Positions 1 through 7,948 of a stretch of DNA of 64,000 nucleotides are shown here, in pieces; the first letter of the stretch is position 1; every line of letters starts with the position of its first letter. The notes under the pieces are model-generated. The model was not told where the DNA came from, did no database searches, and saw only the letters and a list, made by a program, of their open reading frames with translations. The stretch covers positions 123,614 to 187,613 of the forward strand of contig JAJFUB010000013.1 in NCBI GenBank assembly GCA_021372615.1, given 5' to 3'. The DNA is from a bacterium. GTDB lineage: Bacteria; Armatimonadota; Zipacnadia; Zipacnadales; UBA11051. The position numbers were made by a program, and so were the translations under genes.

Positions 1-1236
1 AAACTCGCCATCGCCGTCGCCGTGGCTGCCCCACATGTGTAGAAAGCGCCCGCTGGGATCGAACTTCTGAATGCGATGATTCGAGGTATCGCCGACGTAG
101 ACGTTGCCAGCTCTGTCCACGGCAATCCCGGTCGGCATGGCGAACTCCCCAGGCTCCAGGCCCCAGGTACCCCACCTGAGCAGGCAGGCGCCGTCAGGGG
201 AGATCTTCTTCACGCAGTTGAGACGGCTGTCGATGACGTAGACGTTGCCCGCGCCGTCCGCGGCAAGCCCCTCGGGGCATGGGAAGTCCCCATCGCGCGG
301 TCCGGGCCACGCGCGCAACAGCTTCATTGCAGGGGTGAACACCTGCAGCCGGTCGTTGTCTGCGTCAGTGACGTACACGTTCCCCTGTCGGTCGACGGTG
401 AGGCCAAACGGCCGGGCGAACTCACCGGTTCGCGTTCCGGCAAATGCCCACGTGCCTTCTACTTCGCCATGTGATGTCAGCTCTACGATGCGAGCGTTCC
501 CGGTGTCGCTCACCAGTACGTGCCCATCAGGGGTGACGGCAAGGTCGCCGGGTTCCTCGAGCCCTCCGGCGTCCCAGGTGGCGAGGCATTGCCCATCTGG
601 GTCGAGCTTCGCGATCCGGTCATTGTACGTGTCTGCGACATAGATGTTGCCTGCGGGGTCGAGGGCGATCCCGGTGGGAGATGAAAACTCACCGAGTCCA
701 CTACCTTTGCGGCCAAAACGGCGAATGAACCCGCCAGCAGCGGTAAACACACTGACAGAGTTAGTGGAGCTGTCGAGGACGTAGAGTTCGCCGCCGGGCG
801 CGAAGGCGAGGGCGCGCGGCGCCATCAGTGCACCGGGGGTCTCACCATAGCTTCCGAAGCTAACGGCCGCTGTGCCGTCCGGGTTCAGCACCTGGATCCG
901 GTGGTTGTTCATGTCCGCGACGTGGATGCGCGCGTTTGCGTCAATGGCGACATCTGAGGGCGTCTCGAACTGACCTGATCCATCTCCGAATTGACCCACG
1001 CAGTAAAGGAAGCGGCCGTCCGCTGTGAACTTGATGATCCGGTTGCTGCACTGGTCCGCGAGGATGACATTGCCGTCGCTGTCCACCACAGGGCCAACCG
1101 GGCCGAACAGCACGTGGGGGTTCCCCAGGGCTCCGACAGCCACGTAAGGTGCCGCCCGCGCCGGGCAGCAGCATGGCGGCAGGACTGCAAGTAGTGCCAC
1201 GGCCACAGCACAGACAACTCTCGTCCTGTCAAGCAT
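1..1236 (-). CDS. Secreted NHL-repeat beta-propeller protein (3' end outside window)
   Basis: The frame is open from an ATG at 1236 to the window edge (412 codons, no stop), so the C-terminus lies outside. AGGAG sits about 9 nt upstream of the ATG. Residues 1-30 form a signal peptide or lipoprotein leader with a Cys cluster near residue 25. The rest is a series of about seven NHL-type blades, each with a motif such as GNVYVADTYNDRI or GNVYVGDTSNHRI followed by a hydrophobic strand and GEF. NHL propellers of this kind are extracytoplasmic protein- or ligand-binding scaffolds, and no catalytic residues are apparent. It is the most downstream visible gene of the minus-strand signalling group. 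The exact role is unknown. Confidence 0.85.
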   Translation of the reverse strand, partial: MLDRTRVVCAVAVALLAVLPPCCCPARAAPYVAVGALGNPHVLFGPVGPVVDSDGNVILADQCSNRIIKFTADGRFLYCVGQFGDGSGQFETPSDVAIDANARIHVADMNNHRIQVLNPDGTAAVSFGSYGETPGALMAPRALAFAPGGELYVLDSSTNSVSVFTAAGGFIRRFGRKGSGLGEFSSPTGIALDPAGNIYVADTYNDRIAKLDPDGQCLATWDAGGLEEPGDLAVTPDGHVLVSDTGNARIVELTSHGEVEGTWAFAGTRTGEFARPFGLTVDRQGNVYVTDADNDRLQVFTPAMKLLRAWPGPRDGDFPCPEGLAADGAGNVYVIDSRLNCVKKISPDGACLLRWGTWGLEPGEFAMPTGIAVDRAGNVYVGDTSNHRIQKFDPSGRFLHMWGSHGDGDGEF

Positions 1237-1367
1237 GCCATTGCTCCTTTGCGCGAACCGAAGGTGCTACGCACTCTCGCGGCGGCGGTTTGGTGGTTGC
1301 GACCCCGGTGGTGAACGAGAAGTAGGGAGCCCGTGGACACTGACTTCGTTTCTGCTCTCCCCACTCA

Positions 1368-1482
1368 CCACGACCGTGCTTTGGTAGCCGCTCTGTTGAT
1401 ACAGGCCCTGGTTGATCCGAGTTGTCGACGAATAGGCGTCAACCGTCCCGATGCCCAGACAAGCGGGGTCGTGACGAAGCCG
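1368..1482 (-). pseudogene. Degenerate duplicate of a TM2-domain gene 3' end
   Basis: This stretch aligns almost base for base with the 3' end of the TM2 gene (about 3052-3167). It encodes GFVTTPLVW in one frame and then TVDAYSSTTRINQGLYQQSG after a one-base deletion near 1460. The intact gene reads GFVTTPIVW and MVDAYSSATKINQRLYQQSG. The upstream half of the gene is missing, so it is a relic of a local duplication and not a functional gene. The remaining bases between 1237 and 1608 hold no supportable gene. Confidence 0.75.
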
Positions 1483-1608
1483 TGAATGCGCGCCGCTACG
1501 TGTAACGTAGGTGGAGGCGCAACCGCGGACGCGAGGGCAGATACAGCAACCGGTCGAGACGAGGGACATGCCTCCGCCGAAGTATGAGGCGCTCGCTAAT
1601 CCCGAGCG

Positions 1609-3018
1609 TCACTCTTTCCCGAAGAACGCACTGATGTCGAAGTAGACTGTATGTCTGGTCCCGTCAGCGGCCTCTATGTCCATTTGGTCGAACCACTTGT
1701 CAGATACGTTCAGGAGAGCCTGCTGGCATTGACCTATCGTGCCAAACTGCTGCCGCAACCAGAGATACTCAGCCTCAACTCCCGCCTCGTGGTCGGCGAC
1801 GTCATCAATGGCAATCGCCTCGTCAGGACTACTGCCGTCTCCACCACTGTAGGTGACACCTGGAGCACTTGGACGGGCTCCGCTTGCACGTAGCAAGGCT
1901 GCGGTTTCAGGGTGGTCGTTGCCAACGGCGAGATACAGTGGCGTTGTACCGCCGGGGCCCTGCACATTCACCTCGGCCCCATGGTCCAACAGCAACGCGG
2001 GCGTCCCAGCATGGCCATGGTATGCAGCCAAGAGCAGCGACGTTATTTCCTCGGGGTCCCGCATGTTCACAGCAGCGCTATGATCCAACAACAGCGCGGC
2101 CACCGCGGTATTGCCGCCGCTGACGGCAGAGAGCAGCGGCGTTGCTCCTTCCGAGCTAATCGCATTCACGTCAGCCCCACGATCCAGCAGCAGGGCAGCG
2201 GTCTCAACGGGGCCGTAGGCGACAGTCATGAGGAGCGCCGTGGTTGCGTCGCCCCCGTGGTCCAGCAACAACGCTGCGGTCTCAGTCCAGCCACCGAAGG
2301 CAGCCAGGCTGAGCGGTGTACCGCCTTTCGAGTCCTGCGCATCAATCTCGGCCCCACGATCCAGCAGTAAGGTGACCACCTCGGTGTGCCCCCCTCGAGC
2401 AGCATAGTGCAGCGCGGTTCGACCATCATGGGCTCGCACACCCAAGTCTGCTCCGCGGTCGATGAACAAGCGGCCTATTTCAGCCTGGCCGGCCCACGCT
2501 GCGTAGTGCAGCGGGGTCCAACCTCGCCCTTCTTGCGCGTTCACTTCGGCCTCATGATCGATCAGCAGGGCGGCGGTCTCAGTACGACCGCGGGACGCCG
2601 TGAAGAGCAGCGGTGTCATGCCCAGCGAGTCTCGCGCGTTCACGTCGGCCCCGTACTCGATCAGCAGAGCGGCAGTTTCCGTGTGGCCTTCCTTCGCGGC
2701 CAAGGCGAGTGCCGTCCCGCCACGTTCGTCCCGCGCAGGTGCATCAACATTCACCTTCGGTCGCAGGAAGCCCCCGTCCAGCAGACGTCTCACTCTACCT
2801 GTGTCGCCGGCCACTGCTGCCTTATGCAGGTCCATGTCCGCGGCCCTCCAGAAACACGCGATGTCGCCGTCGCCCCACTGCCGCTGAGGATCGGCGTCAC
2901 GGCCTAGCTGTGGGGGCGAAGCTTCGGCAGGCGGACCCTCCCGGCGTTGATCGTGTGGTTCTGCAGCATGCTCGTCCGGAGTGAACGTCCCGCCATCCTG
3001 TGTGAGTTTTGTAGCCAT
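1609..3018 (-). CDS. Ankyrin-repeat protein
   Basis: A 469-aa protein without signal peptide or membrane segment. Residues 1-60 are polar and probably disordered. Residues 60-385 contain about ten ankyrin repeats with TPLHYAA-type and TETAALLID-type helices and GADVNA loops. One repeat, near residues 245-265, lacks the usual beta-hairpin loop (DHGGDATTALL), suggesting an internal deletion. The last 65 residues, with a DKWFDQMDIEAADG stretch, form an unrecognised acidic domain. Ankyrin repeats mediate protein binding. It lies beside a TM2 protein and the PP2C phosphatase, so a scaffold role in the same signalling locus is plausible but inferred. Confidence 0.88.
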   Translation of the reverse strand: MATKLTQDGGTFTPDEHAAEPHDQRREGPPAEASPPQLGRDADPQRQWGDGDIACFWRAADMDLHKAAVAGDTGRVRRLLDGGFLRPKVNVDAPARDERGGTALALAAKEGHTETAALLIEYGADVNARDSLGMTPLLFTASRGRTETAALLIDHEAEVNAQEGRGWTPLHYAAWAGQAEIGRLFIDRGADLGVRAHDGRTALHYAARGGHTEVVTLLLDRGAEIDAQDSKGGTPLSLAAFGGWTETAALLLDHGGDATTALLMTVAYGPVETAALLLDRGADVNAISSEGATPLLSAVSGGNTAVAALLLDHSAAVNMRDPEEITSLLLAAYHGHAGTPALLLDHGAEVNVQGPGGTTPLYLAVGNDHPETAALLRASGARPSAPGVTYSGGDGSSPDEAIAIDDVADHEAGVEAEYLWLRQQFGTIGQCQQALLNVSDKWFDQMDIEAADGTRHTVYFDISAFFGKE

Positions 3019-3047
3019 CCGTTGAGGTGGCCGCGTGACTTCAGCCC

Positions 3048-3374
3048 TCAGTACGGCCGTGCTTGTTGGCCGCTCTGTTGGTACAGGCGCTGGTTGATCT
3101 TGGTTGCGGACGAATAGGCGTCAACCATCCCGATGGTCCACACAATCGGAGTCGTGACGAAGCCGATGATGATGTAGCAGGATAGGGCGCAGAGGGCGTA
3201 GACGATGATGTAGATGATGCCCTTGGCAATCTGGCCGTTGTAGAGCTGGCCCAGGCGGGCCCAGAAGAAGGATAGGACGACAGCGACCGCCGGGTCTTTG
3301 TAGAAGACAGGCGGGCCGGGCGGCGGATACGCGGGCTGAGGCTGGTGCGACGGCGGAGGAGGTGGGTAGGGCAT
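3048..3374 (-). CDS. TM2-domain membrane protein
   Basis: The start at 3374 is preferred over an ATG at 3395 because GAGGGG lies about 9 nt upstream of 3374 and nothing comparable precedes 3395. The 108-aa product has a Pro-rich N-terminus (MPYPPPPPS), then a TM2 domain: KDPAVAVVLSFFW, the LGQLYNGQ motif and two hydrophobic helices, the second ending GFVTTPIVWTIGMVDAY. The C-terminus is a short polar tail. TM2 proteins are small two-helix membrane proteins often found with signalling or envelope genes, and no biochemical role is known from sequence. A decayed copy of its 3' end lies at 1368-1482. Confidence 0.85.
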   Translation of the reverse strand: MPYPPPPPSHQPQPAYPPPGPPVFYKDPAVAVVLSFFWARLGQLYNGQIAKGIIYIIVYALCALSCYIIIGFVTTPIVWTIGMVDAYSSATKINQRLYQQSGQQARPY

Positions 3375-3430
3375 GTCGAAGTCCCCTCTCTTCATGTAGC
3401 AGATAGCAGACCGACAGCCACAACTTTGCG

Positions 3431-4942
3431 CTACGGGCTGTCTAGGGGGTACTCTCTGCGGGCGGGGCGCTCAGGGGCTCGTCGCTCCGTCTCCTCAACG
3501 ATCAGCCAGTCTCCTGCAACGCGACGGAACCGGAGCACCGTCTCACCCGTTGCGACGAAGTACCGGGCATAGTAGTCGCCCACATACCGCAGCATCTCGT
3601 AGCTGAAGCTGATCTCCACATCCGCACCGATCATCTGCGTCCACCGGCCTTCTACAGTGTAGCGCGCGACCCCCGACAATGTCGTCGGTCGCAGCCGTAA
3701 CAGCCTGGAGCGGTCGCAACTCCGGCCGTTGTACAGATGACGGTCTGCATAGCATTGAGCCAGCCGCTTGCCGTCGCTGCTCTCAATGGCACTGTGCCAG
3801 CGGTCGAACGCGGCGTCGACGTCGCGGGCTGTGGTCGGGTCTGACACTCTTGTGCTCTCTGGTGTTCCCTCTGTCTGAGGAGTCTCGGGCCTTGGTGTCC
3901 CTTCCGTCTGTGCTTGGCGAGAAGTCTGCGGAAACGGCCTGTCGCCATGTCCGCGTGTGCCGATAAGAATGAGCAACAGCACTATGAACAGCACGGCCAG
4001 CCCGGCGACCAACATCGGCCGCCAGTCCCGTCGGGAGTCCGTATGATTGGGCCCCAAGGGTAGCGGGACGGTCGGCGACGCGGGTGTTGCGGCCGCAGCC
4101 CCCTTCGGAGTCCCCGACTGCTTCAGCAAGGGTATCTCCACCGTCTCCGGCTTCGCCCCAACCAACCTCTTGATTGATGCCGGTATGGGAACACCGGCCA
4201 CGACGGCTGTGGCATTGTCGCTGCCGCCCTGGGCAACTGCCAAAGCCACGAGTGTCTTGGCCAGACCCTCTGCGGAGGTCGCTGTGGTTGACTCCGCCAG
4301 CAACTGGCTAACGCTGACGTGCTCGGTTACCCCGTCACTGCAGACGATGAAGAGATCGCCGGGCGCGGTCGGTCGCACGACTACATCCGGCTTGACATTA
4401 GGCTCAGCGCCGAGCACCTTGAGCACCTGGTTCCGGTACGGCGATACCGCCGCTTCTTCGGCAGTCATCGTGCCGCTCTCTACCTGCAACTGAACCCAGG
4501 TGTGGTCGGTACTTAACTGGAAGATGCGCCCCCCGTGAATCATGTAGGCGCGACTGTCACCAACATGACCAATGTAGGACTTGCCGCCGCGGGCCAGAAC
4601 GCAGGTGAAGGTGCTGCCCGGCCGCGATGTGCCAGTGCCCGAGAAAGCGGAGAACACCGCCCCATTGGCATCAACTATCGCAGCGGACAGGGCGCTGCGC
4701 GTGCCCGCGTCACTCTGCGGCAGCGACTTGCCCGTCAGGGCACTGAAGAAGGCCGAGAGTGCCAGTTCGCTTGCCTGCTTGCCGTGCTCATGACCGCCGA
4801 CGCCGTCCGCTACGGCGATCAGGAAGTCCCAGTCTCCGCCTTCTGGTCCCCAGAGTCCATAGGAGTCTTCGTTCTCGTCTCGGACGGCGCCGACGTCTGT
4901 GGCGCCCCCGATAGCCGCTCGACGGGCGTCAGGCGAGGTCAT
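3431..4942 (-). CDS. Transmembrane PP2C-family Ser/Thr phosphatase with NTF2-like ectodomain
   Basis: A 503-aa protein. Residues 10-255 are a PP2C (PPM) phosphatase with the metal-binding motifs RDENEDS, ADGVGGH, GDSRAY, CSDGVTEHV and GGSDNATAVV. A linker leads to one membrane helix at about 312-332 (LAVLFIVLLLILIG), then a polar segment and a C-terminal domain (about 372-490) that starts DVDAAFDRWHSAIESSD and ends GDWLIVEETE. That domain resembles SnoaL/NTF2-like folds. The predicted topology puts the phosphatase in the cytoplasm and the sensor outside. It is expected to reverse phosphorylation by the nearby kinases, several of which carry similar ectodomains. The gene is 35 bp downstream of an FHA gene in the same direction. 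Confidence 0.93.
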   Translation of the reverse strand: MTSPDARRAAIGGATDVGAVRDENEDSYGLWGPEGGDWDFLIAVADGVGGHEHGKQASELALSAFFSALTGKSLPQSDAGTRSALSAAIVDANGAVFSAFSGTGTSRPGSTFTCVLARGGKSYIGHVGDSRAYMIHGGRIFQLSTDHTWVQLQVESGTMTAEEAAVSPYRNQVLKVLGAEPNVKPDVVVRPTAPGDLFIVCSDGVTEHVSVSQLLAESTTATSAEGLAKTLVALAVAQGGSDNATAVVAGVPIPASIKRLVGAKPETVEIPLLKQSGTPKGAAAATPASPTVPLPLGPNHTDSRRDWRPMLVAGLAVLFIVLLLILIGTRGHGDRPFPQTSRQAQTEGTPRPETPQTEGTPESTRVSDPTTARDVDAAFDRWHSAIESSDGKRLAQCYADRHLYNGRSCDRSRLLRLRPTTLSGVARYTVEGRWTQMIGADVEISFSYEMLRYVGDYYARYFVATGETVLRFRRVAGDWLIVEETERRAPERPARREYPLDSP

Positions 4943-4977
4943 GTTGTCTCACTTGTTGCAGATGGTGTCGGTCCCGG

Positions 4978-6441
4978 TCAGACCAGCCGCTTGAACCGCA
5001 GGACAGTCGTGCCCAGCCGGATGGTGTCCCCGTCCTGGAGTTCCACGCTCTCCACCTTCGCACCGTTGACAATCGTCCCCTGGTTGCTCTCATTCTGCAG
5101 GATCCACTTGCCGTCCTGATTGAGAATCACTGCGTGCTTGCGTGACACATGCTCATCAGTGAGGAGCACATCGCGGTTCTCTCGGCCAATCGTGGTCTGC
5201 GGCGGATCCACAGGGAAAGCCTTGCCCTGGTCCGGGCCCTCCTCAACAACCAGTTGAAGCCCACTGAACGCAACCGTCGCGGCCTGCTGGGCGGGCACGA
5301 CCACAGTGGCTGCGCCAGGAGCAGACGATGGCGCAGCAGCGGGCGTCGCCAGTGCTGCCTTCGAGAACTTGATCTCAAGCGTATGCGGCCCAATCACAAT
5401 CTTGTCGCCAGACTGCAGGGGTACCTTCTCGTTGTTGAGCCTGCGTTCGTTGACGAACGAGCCGTTGGTGCTATGGTCCTCAAAGTAGACGCTGCCGTCA
5501 CCCACCTGCGAGATAGTTGCATGCTTGCTGGACACGGACTGGTCTTCCTCCAGGACTACGTCGCCTTCGGTTCTGCCTACACGGATGGCTCCGTGCGGCA
5601 GAGGGAACACTTTGTCCTTGAGAGGACCTGAGACGGCCGTGAGTTGGCCCCAGATCACCATCGTTCCAATGGGCGCGACTGGGGCGGAAGGTACACCTGC
5701 CACGGTTGGTGCAGGTTGAGCCGCTACCCGTTGCATCTCCGCCTGTCGCTGGGCTTCCTGCCTCTGCGTATCTGCCAGACGTTCATGCTCGACACGCATC
5801 TGCTCCTCGCGCAGGCGCCGATCGTTGGCGCTCTTCATACTGAGGCCAATCGCGACAGCAGCGATCACCAGGATGGCACCACCCCCGAGAAGCAGGTAGG
5901 GCAGATTGGTCTTGCTGCCGTCCTGCTCCGTCTCGCCTTCCTTCGCGCCAGTCTTCTCGGAAGCTGTCTCGCCCCCCGCGCCGGCCCCCCCCCCAGTTGG
6001 CGCCCCCTCCCCTGCCCCTGTGTCACCGGCAGCGCCTGCGGTAGTCTCGGCCGAAGCGGCGAACGCCCAGTCCGGCTCAGGCTGCCCAAAGGGAGTGTGC
6101 GGTGGCGTATACTTCTCGTGCTCCTGGATCTCGAGTTGAGTCGAACCCGCCGGAGCTATCACAACACCGCGCACGACGTAGCACGTGCCTAGGTTCGGGG
6201 TTCCCTTTTCAGTGCGAATACGGATTGCCTGGTTGTACTTGTCCGTTAGCACGTACACTACGGTGTTGGTTGAGGTGTCTGGTATGATGCGGTCTATCGT
6301 GCCTTTGATCATGACCTCCTTGTTGCGGTTGGCCTGAGCCTGAGCCACAAATGACTCAGACACGACGCCTGAAACCTGCGCCAGAACGCAGGTCGCGAAG
6401 AGCAGAAACACAGCGATGAGACACAGCAAGGTGGTCTTCAT
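4978..6441 (-). CDS. Membrane protein with signal peptide, OB-like domain and two FHA domains
   Basis: The start is placed at 6441, where GGAGG precedes MKTTLLCLIAVFLLFATCVLA, a clear signal peptide; the open frame extends to 6546 but that would bury the leader. The order is signal peptide 1-22, a small beta-rich OB-like domain (about 25-110), a Gly/Ala-rich linker, a membrane helix (about 165-185), a Glu/Arg/Gln-rich coiled coil (about 188-225), FHA1 (about 265-325, motifs GRTEGD, SSKHA, STNGSFVN) and FHA2 (about 395-450, motifs GRENRD, SRKHA, NQGTIVNG). FHA domains bind phosphothreonine, so the cytoplasmic tail is a likely reader of kinase output. It lies between the PP2C gene and another FHA gene. 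Confidence 0.9.
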   Translation of the reverse strand: MKTTLLCLIAVFLLFATCVLAQVSGVVSESFVAQAQANRNKEVMIKGTIDRIIPDTSTNTVVYVLTDKYNQAIRIRTEKGTPNLGTCYVVRGVVIAPAGSTQLEIQEHEKYTPPHTPFGQPEPDWAFAASAETTAGAAGDTGAGEGAPTGGGAGAGGETASEKTGAKEGETEQDGSKTNLPYLLLGGGAILVIAAVAIGLSMKSANDRRLREEQMRVEHERLADTQRQEAQRQAEMQRVAAQPAPTVAGVPSAPVAPIGTMVIWGQLTAVSGPLKDKVFPLPHGAIRVGRTEGDVVLEEDQSVSSKHATISQVGDGSVYFEDHSTNGSFVNERRLNNEKVPLQSGDKIVIGPHTLEIKFSKAALATPAAAPSSAPGAATVVVPAQQAATVAFSGLQLVVEEGPDQGKAFPVDPPQTTIGRENRDVLLTDEHVSRKHAVILNQDGKWILQNESNQGTIVNGAKVESVELQDGDTIRLGTTVLRFKRLV

Positions 6442-6493
6442 GGTCTTCCTCCAGGTGTGGACAGAGAACTCGCTGAGCAGGCGTTGCATATCC

Positions 6494-7948
6494 CTAACTG
6501 GGGCCACTGCCCCCACGAATCGTGAACACCATCTCCACATTGCCAAAGCGCAAGCGCTGGCCGCCTGACAGGGCTTCCTGCATTACGGGTCGCCCGTCGA
6601 CGAACGTACCACTGACACTACTGAGGTTCGTGATCCACCAAGTCCCGCCGAGGAACTCGATTCTGGCATGGACTGGGGCCACAGTCGGATCATCAAGGTA
6701 CACGGAGTTGCGCCCCGCGTCGCTGCCGATCAATGCTGGCTGGTCAGGGAGAATGAGCATCTGTCTTGCGCCGAGCCGGAGGGCGGCCGCATGGTTCACT
6801 GAGCCCGCCTCGAACGCTGCGGAGCCAGGAACGCCGCGTCGCTGAGGGGCGAGGATGTAGTGGTTGTAGACCATCCACGCGATAGCCAAGAGTGCAGCTA
6901 CGCCGGGCAGACCAGAAAGGAGTAGAACCAGCGCAGAGTGGCCCCCGCGGCGGGACGGTGGCCTGGCATGGGACGCGTGCGCAACGGCCCTGCGCGGTAC
7001 CTCCGGCGCAGCGGGAGGTAGGCCAGCCTGGCCAACAGGAGGCTGCACGGGGTTAGGCGCGACACCGACCGGCGGCACCGTCGGGGTTCGTGTAGCGGGA
7101 GAACCCGACGACGCTCCTGCCCCGTCGGGGGAAGAGGTGGCTGCTACGCCGCCCGCCCCGGCCTCCGGCTTGCTTGTCGCGGTGGTCGTGGCACCTCTTG
7201 AGCGTGATTTGGCGGGGTTGGGTGAGCCGGCGGCATCAAGCACCTGCTGCATGAACCGGTGCCCCACTTCGACCTGACTCAGCATGAGAGCGACGATCTC
7301 CTGCATCTGCCCAAGCTGGTCGGCCAACTCCCGGGCTGATCGGCGTGTGTCATCGGAGCCCTGACCCATGCGGTCAAGGACGAGTACGGTAAGGTTGACC
7401 AGTTTGATGGCTTTGGCCAGTCGAGTCTGCGCTGCCCGCAGGCGAGCCTCGATCCTCGAACACGCTTCGCATGCAGACCGGTAGCTGTCCAATAGAGGCG
7501 GGACGTCGCGACTGTCCCGTGACCTGAGCAACTGGTTCGACTTGAGGATAGCGTCACGGATGGGAGCCTGGTACTCCTGGTCCATCCTGTTCATCCACAC
7601 GACGATTTGCAGCAAACCTCTCAGTGCCGCTGCCGTGCCCTGAATCACCTCTATAGGCGCACCCACACCCGGGATCTTGGCCATGACCTTCAACACTGAG
7701 CTACTGGCGATACCATCGAGCACGGGCAGGAGAGGGGTGCTCAGGTCACAGACCAACTGCATGGCCTCACGCATCTCCTCCGCCTGGCGGCAACTCTCCT
7801 CGAGTTGCGAAAGCGCATCACGCTTGGTCTCTACCAGTCGGAGCACGGGATAGTCCGGATGCTGTTGCGTGATTCTCTCGGCCGAGACTGGGCACGCGGC
7901 GATCAGAACGACCAATGGAGCTGAGAGTGCCAGGAGTGCGTGTCTCAT
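6494..7948 (-). CDS. Membrane-anchored FHA protein with helical extracytoplasmic domain
   Basis: A 484-aa protein whose start overlaps the stop of the upstream FHA-ABC gene (7945-7948), implying translational coupling. It has a signal peptide (1-23, ending PVSA), a mostly helical domain (25-245), a Pro/Ala/Gly-rich linker (250-330), one membrane helix (about 336-360) and a C-terminal FHA domain (about 400-480). The FHA motifs are GSDAGRN, APVHARIE and SVSGTFVDG. The Ser of the usual SxxH motif appears as Pro-Val before His, so phosphopeptide binding may be altered. It probably works with the exporter encoded immediately upstream, as FHA partners of Rv1747-like transporters do. Confidence 0.87.
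   Translation of the reverse strand: MRHALLALSAPLVVLIAACPVSAERITQQHPDYPVLRLVETKRDALSQLEESCRQAEEMREAMQLVCDLSTPLLPVLDGIASSSVLKVMAKIPGVGAPIEVIQGTAAALRGLLQIVVWMNRMDQEYQAPIRDAILKSNQLLRSRDSRDVPPLLDSYRSACEACSRIEARLRAAQTRLAKAIKLVNLTVLVLDRMGQGSDDTRRSARELADQLGQMQEIVALMLSQVEVGHRFMQQVLDAAGSPNPAKSRSRGATTTATSKPEAGAGGVAATSSPDGAGASSGSPATRTPTVPPVGVAPNPVQPPVGQAGLPPAAPEVPRRAVAHASHARPPSRRGGHSALVLLLSGLPGVAALLAIAWMVYNHYILAPQRRGVPGSAAFEAGSVNHAAALRLGARQMLILPDQPALIGSDAGRNSVYLDDPTVAPVHARIEFLGGTWWITNLSSVSGTFVDGRPVMQEALSGGQRLRFGNVEMVFTIRGGSGPS

Noticed and set aside
1267..1569. 100-aa minus-strand open frame as a gene
   Set aside because: Only its middle matches the TM2 C-terminus, in a frame broken relative to the intact gene, and the rest has no protein character; treated as a TM2 relic.
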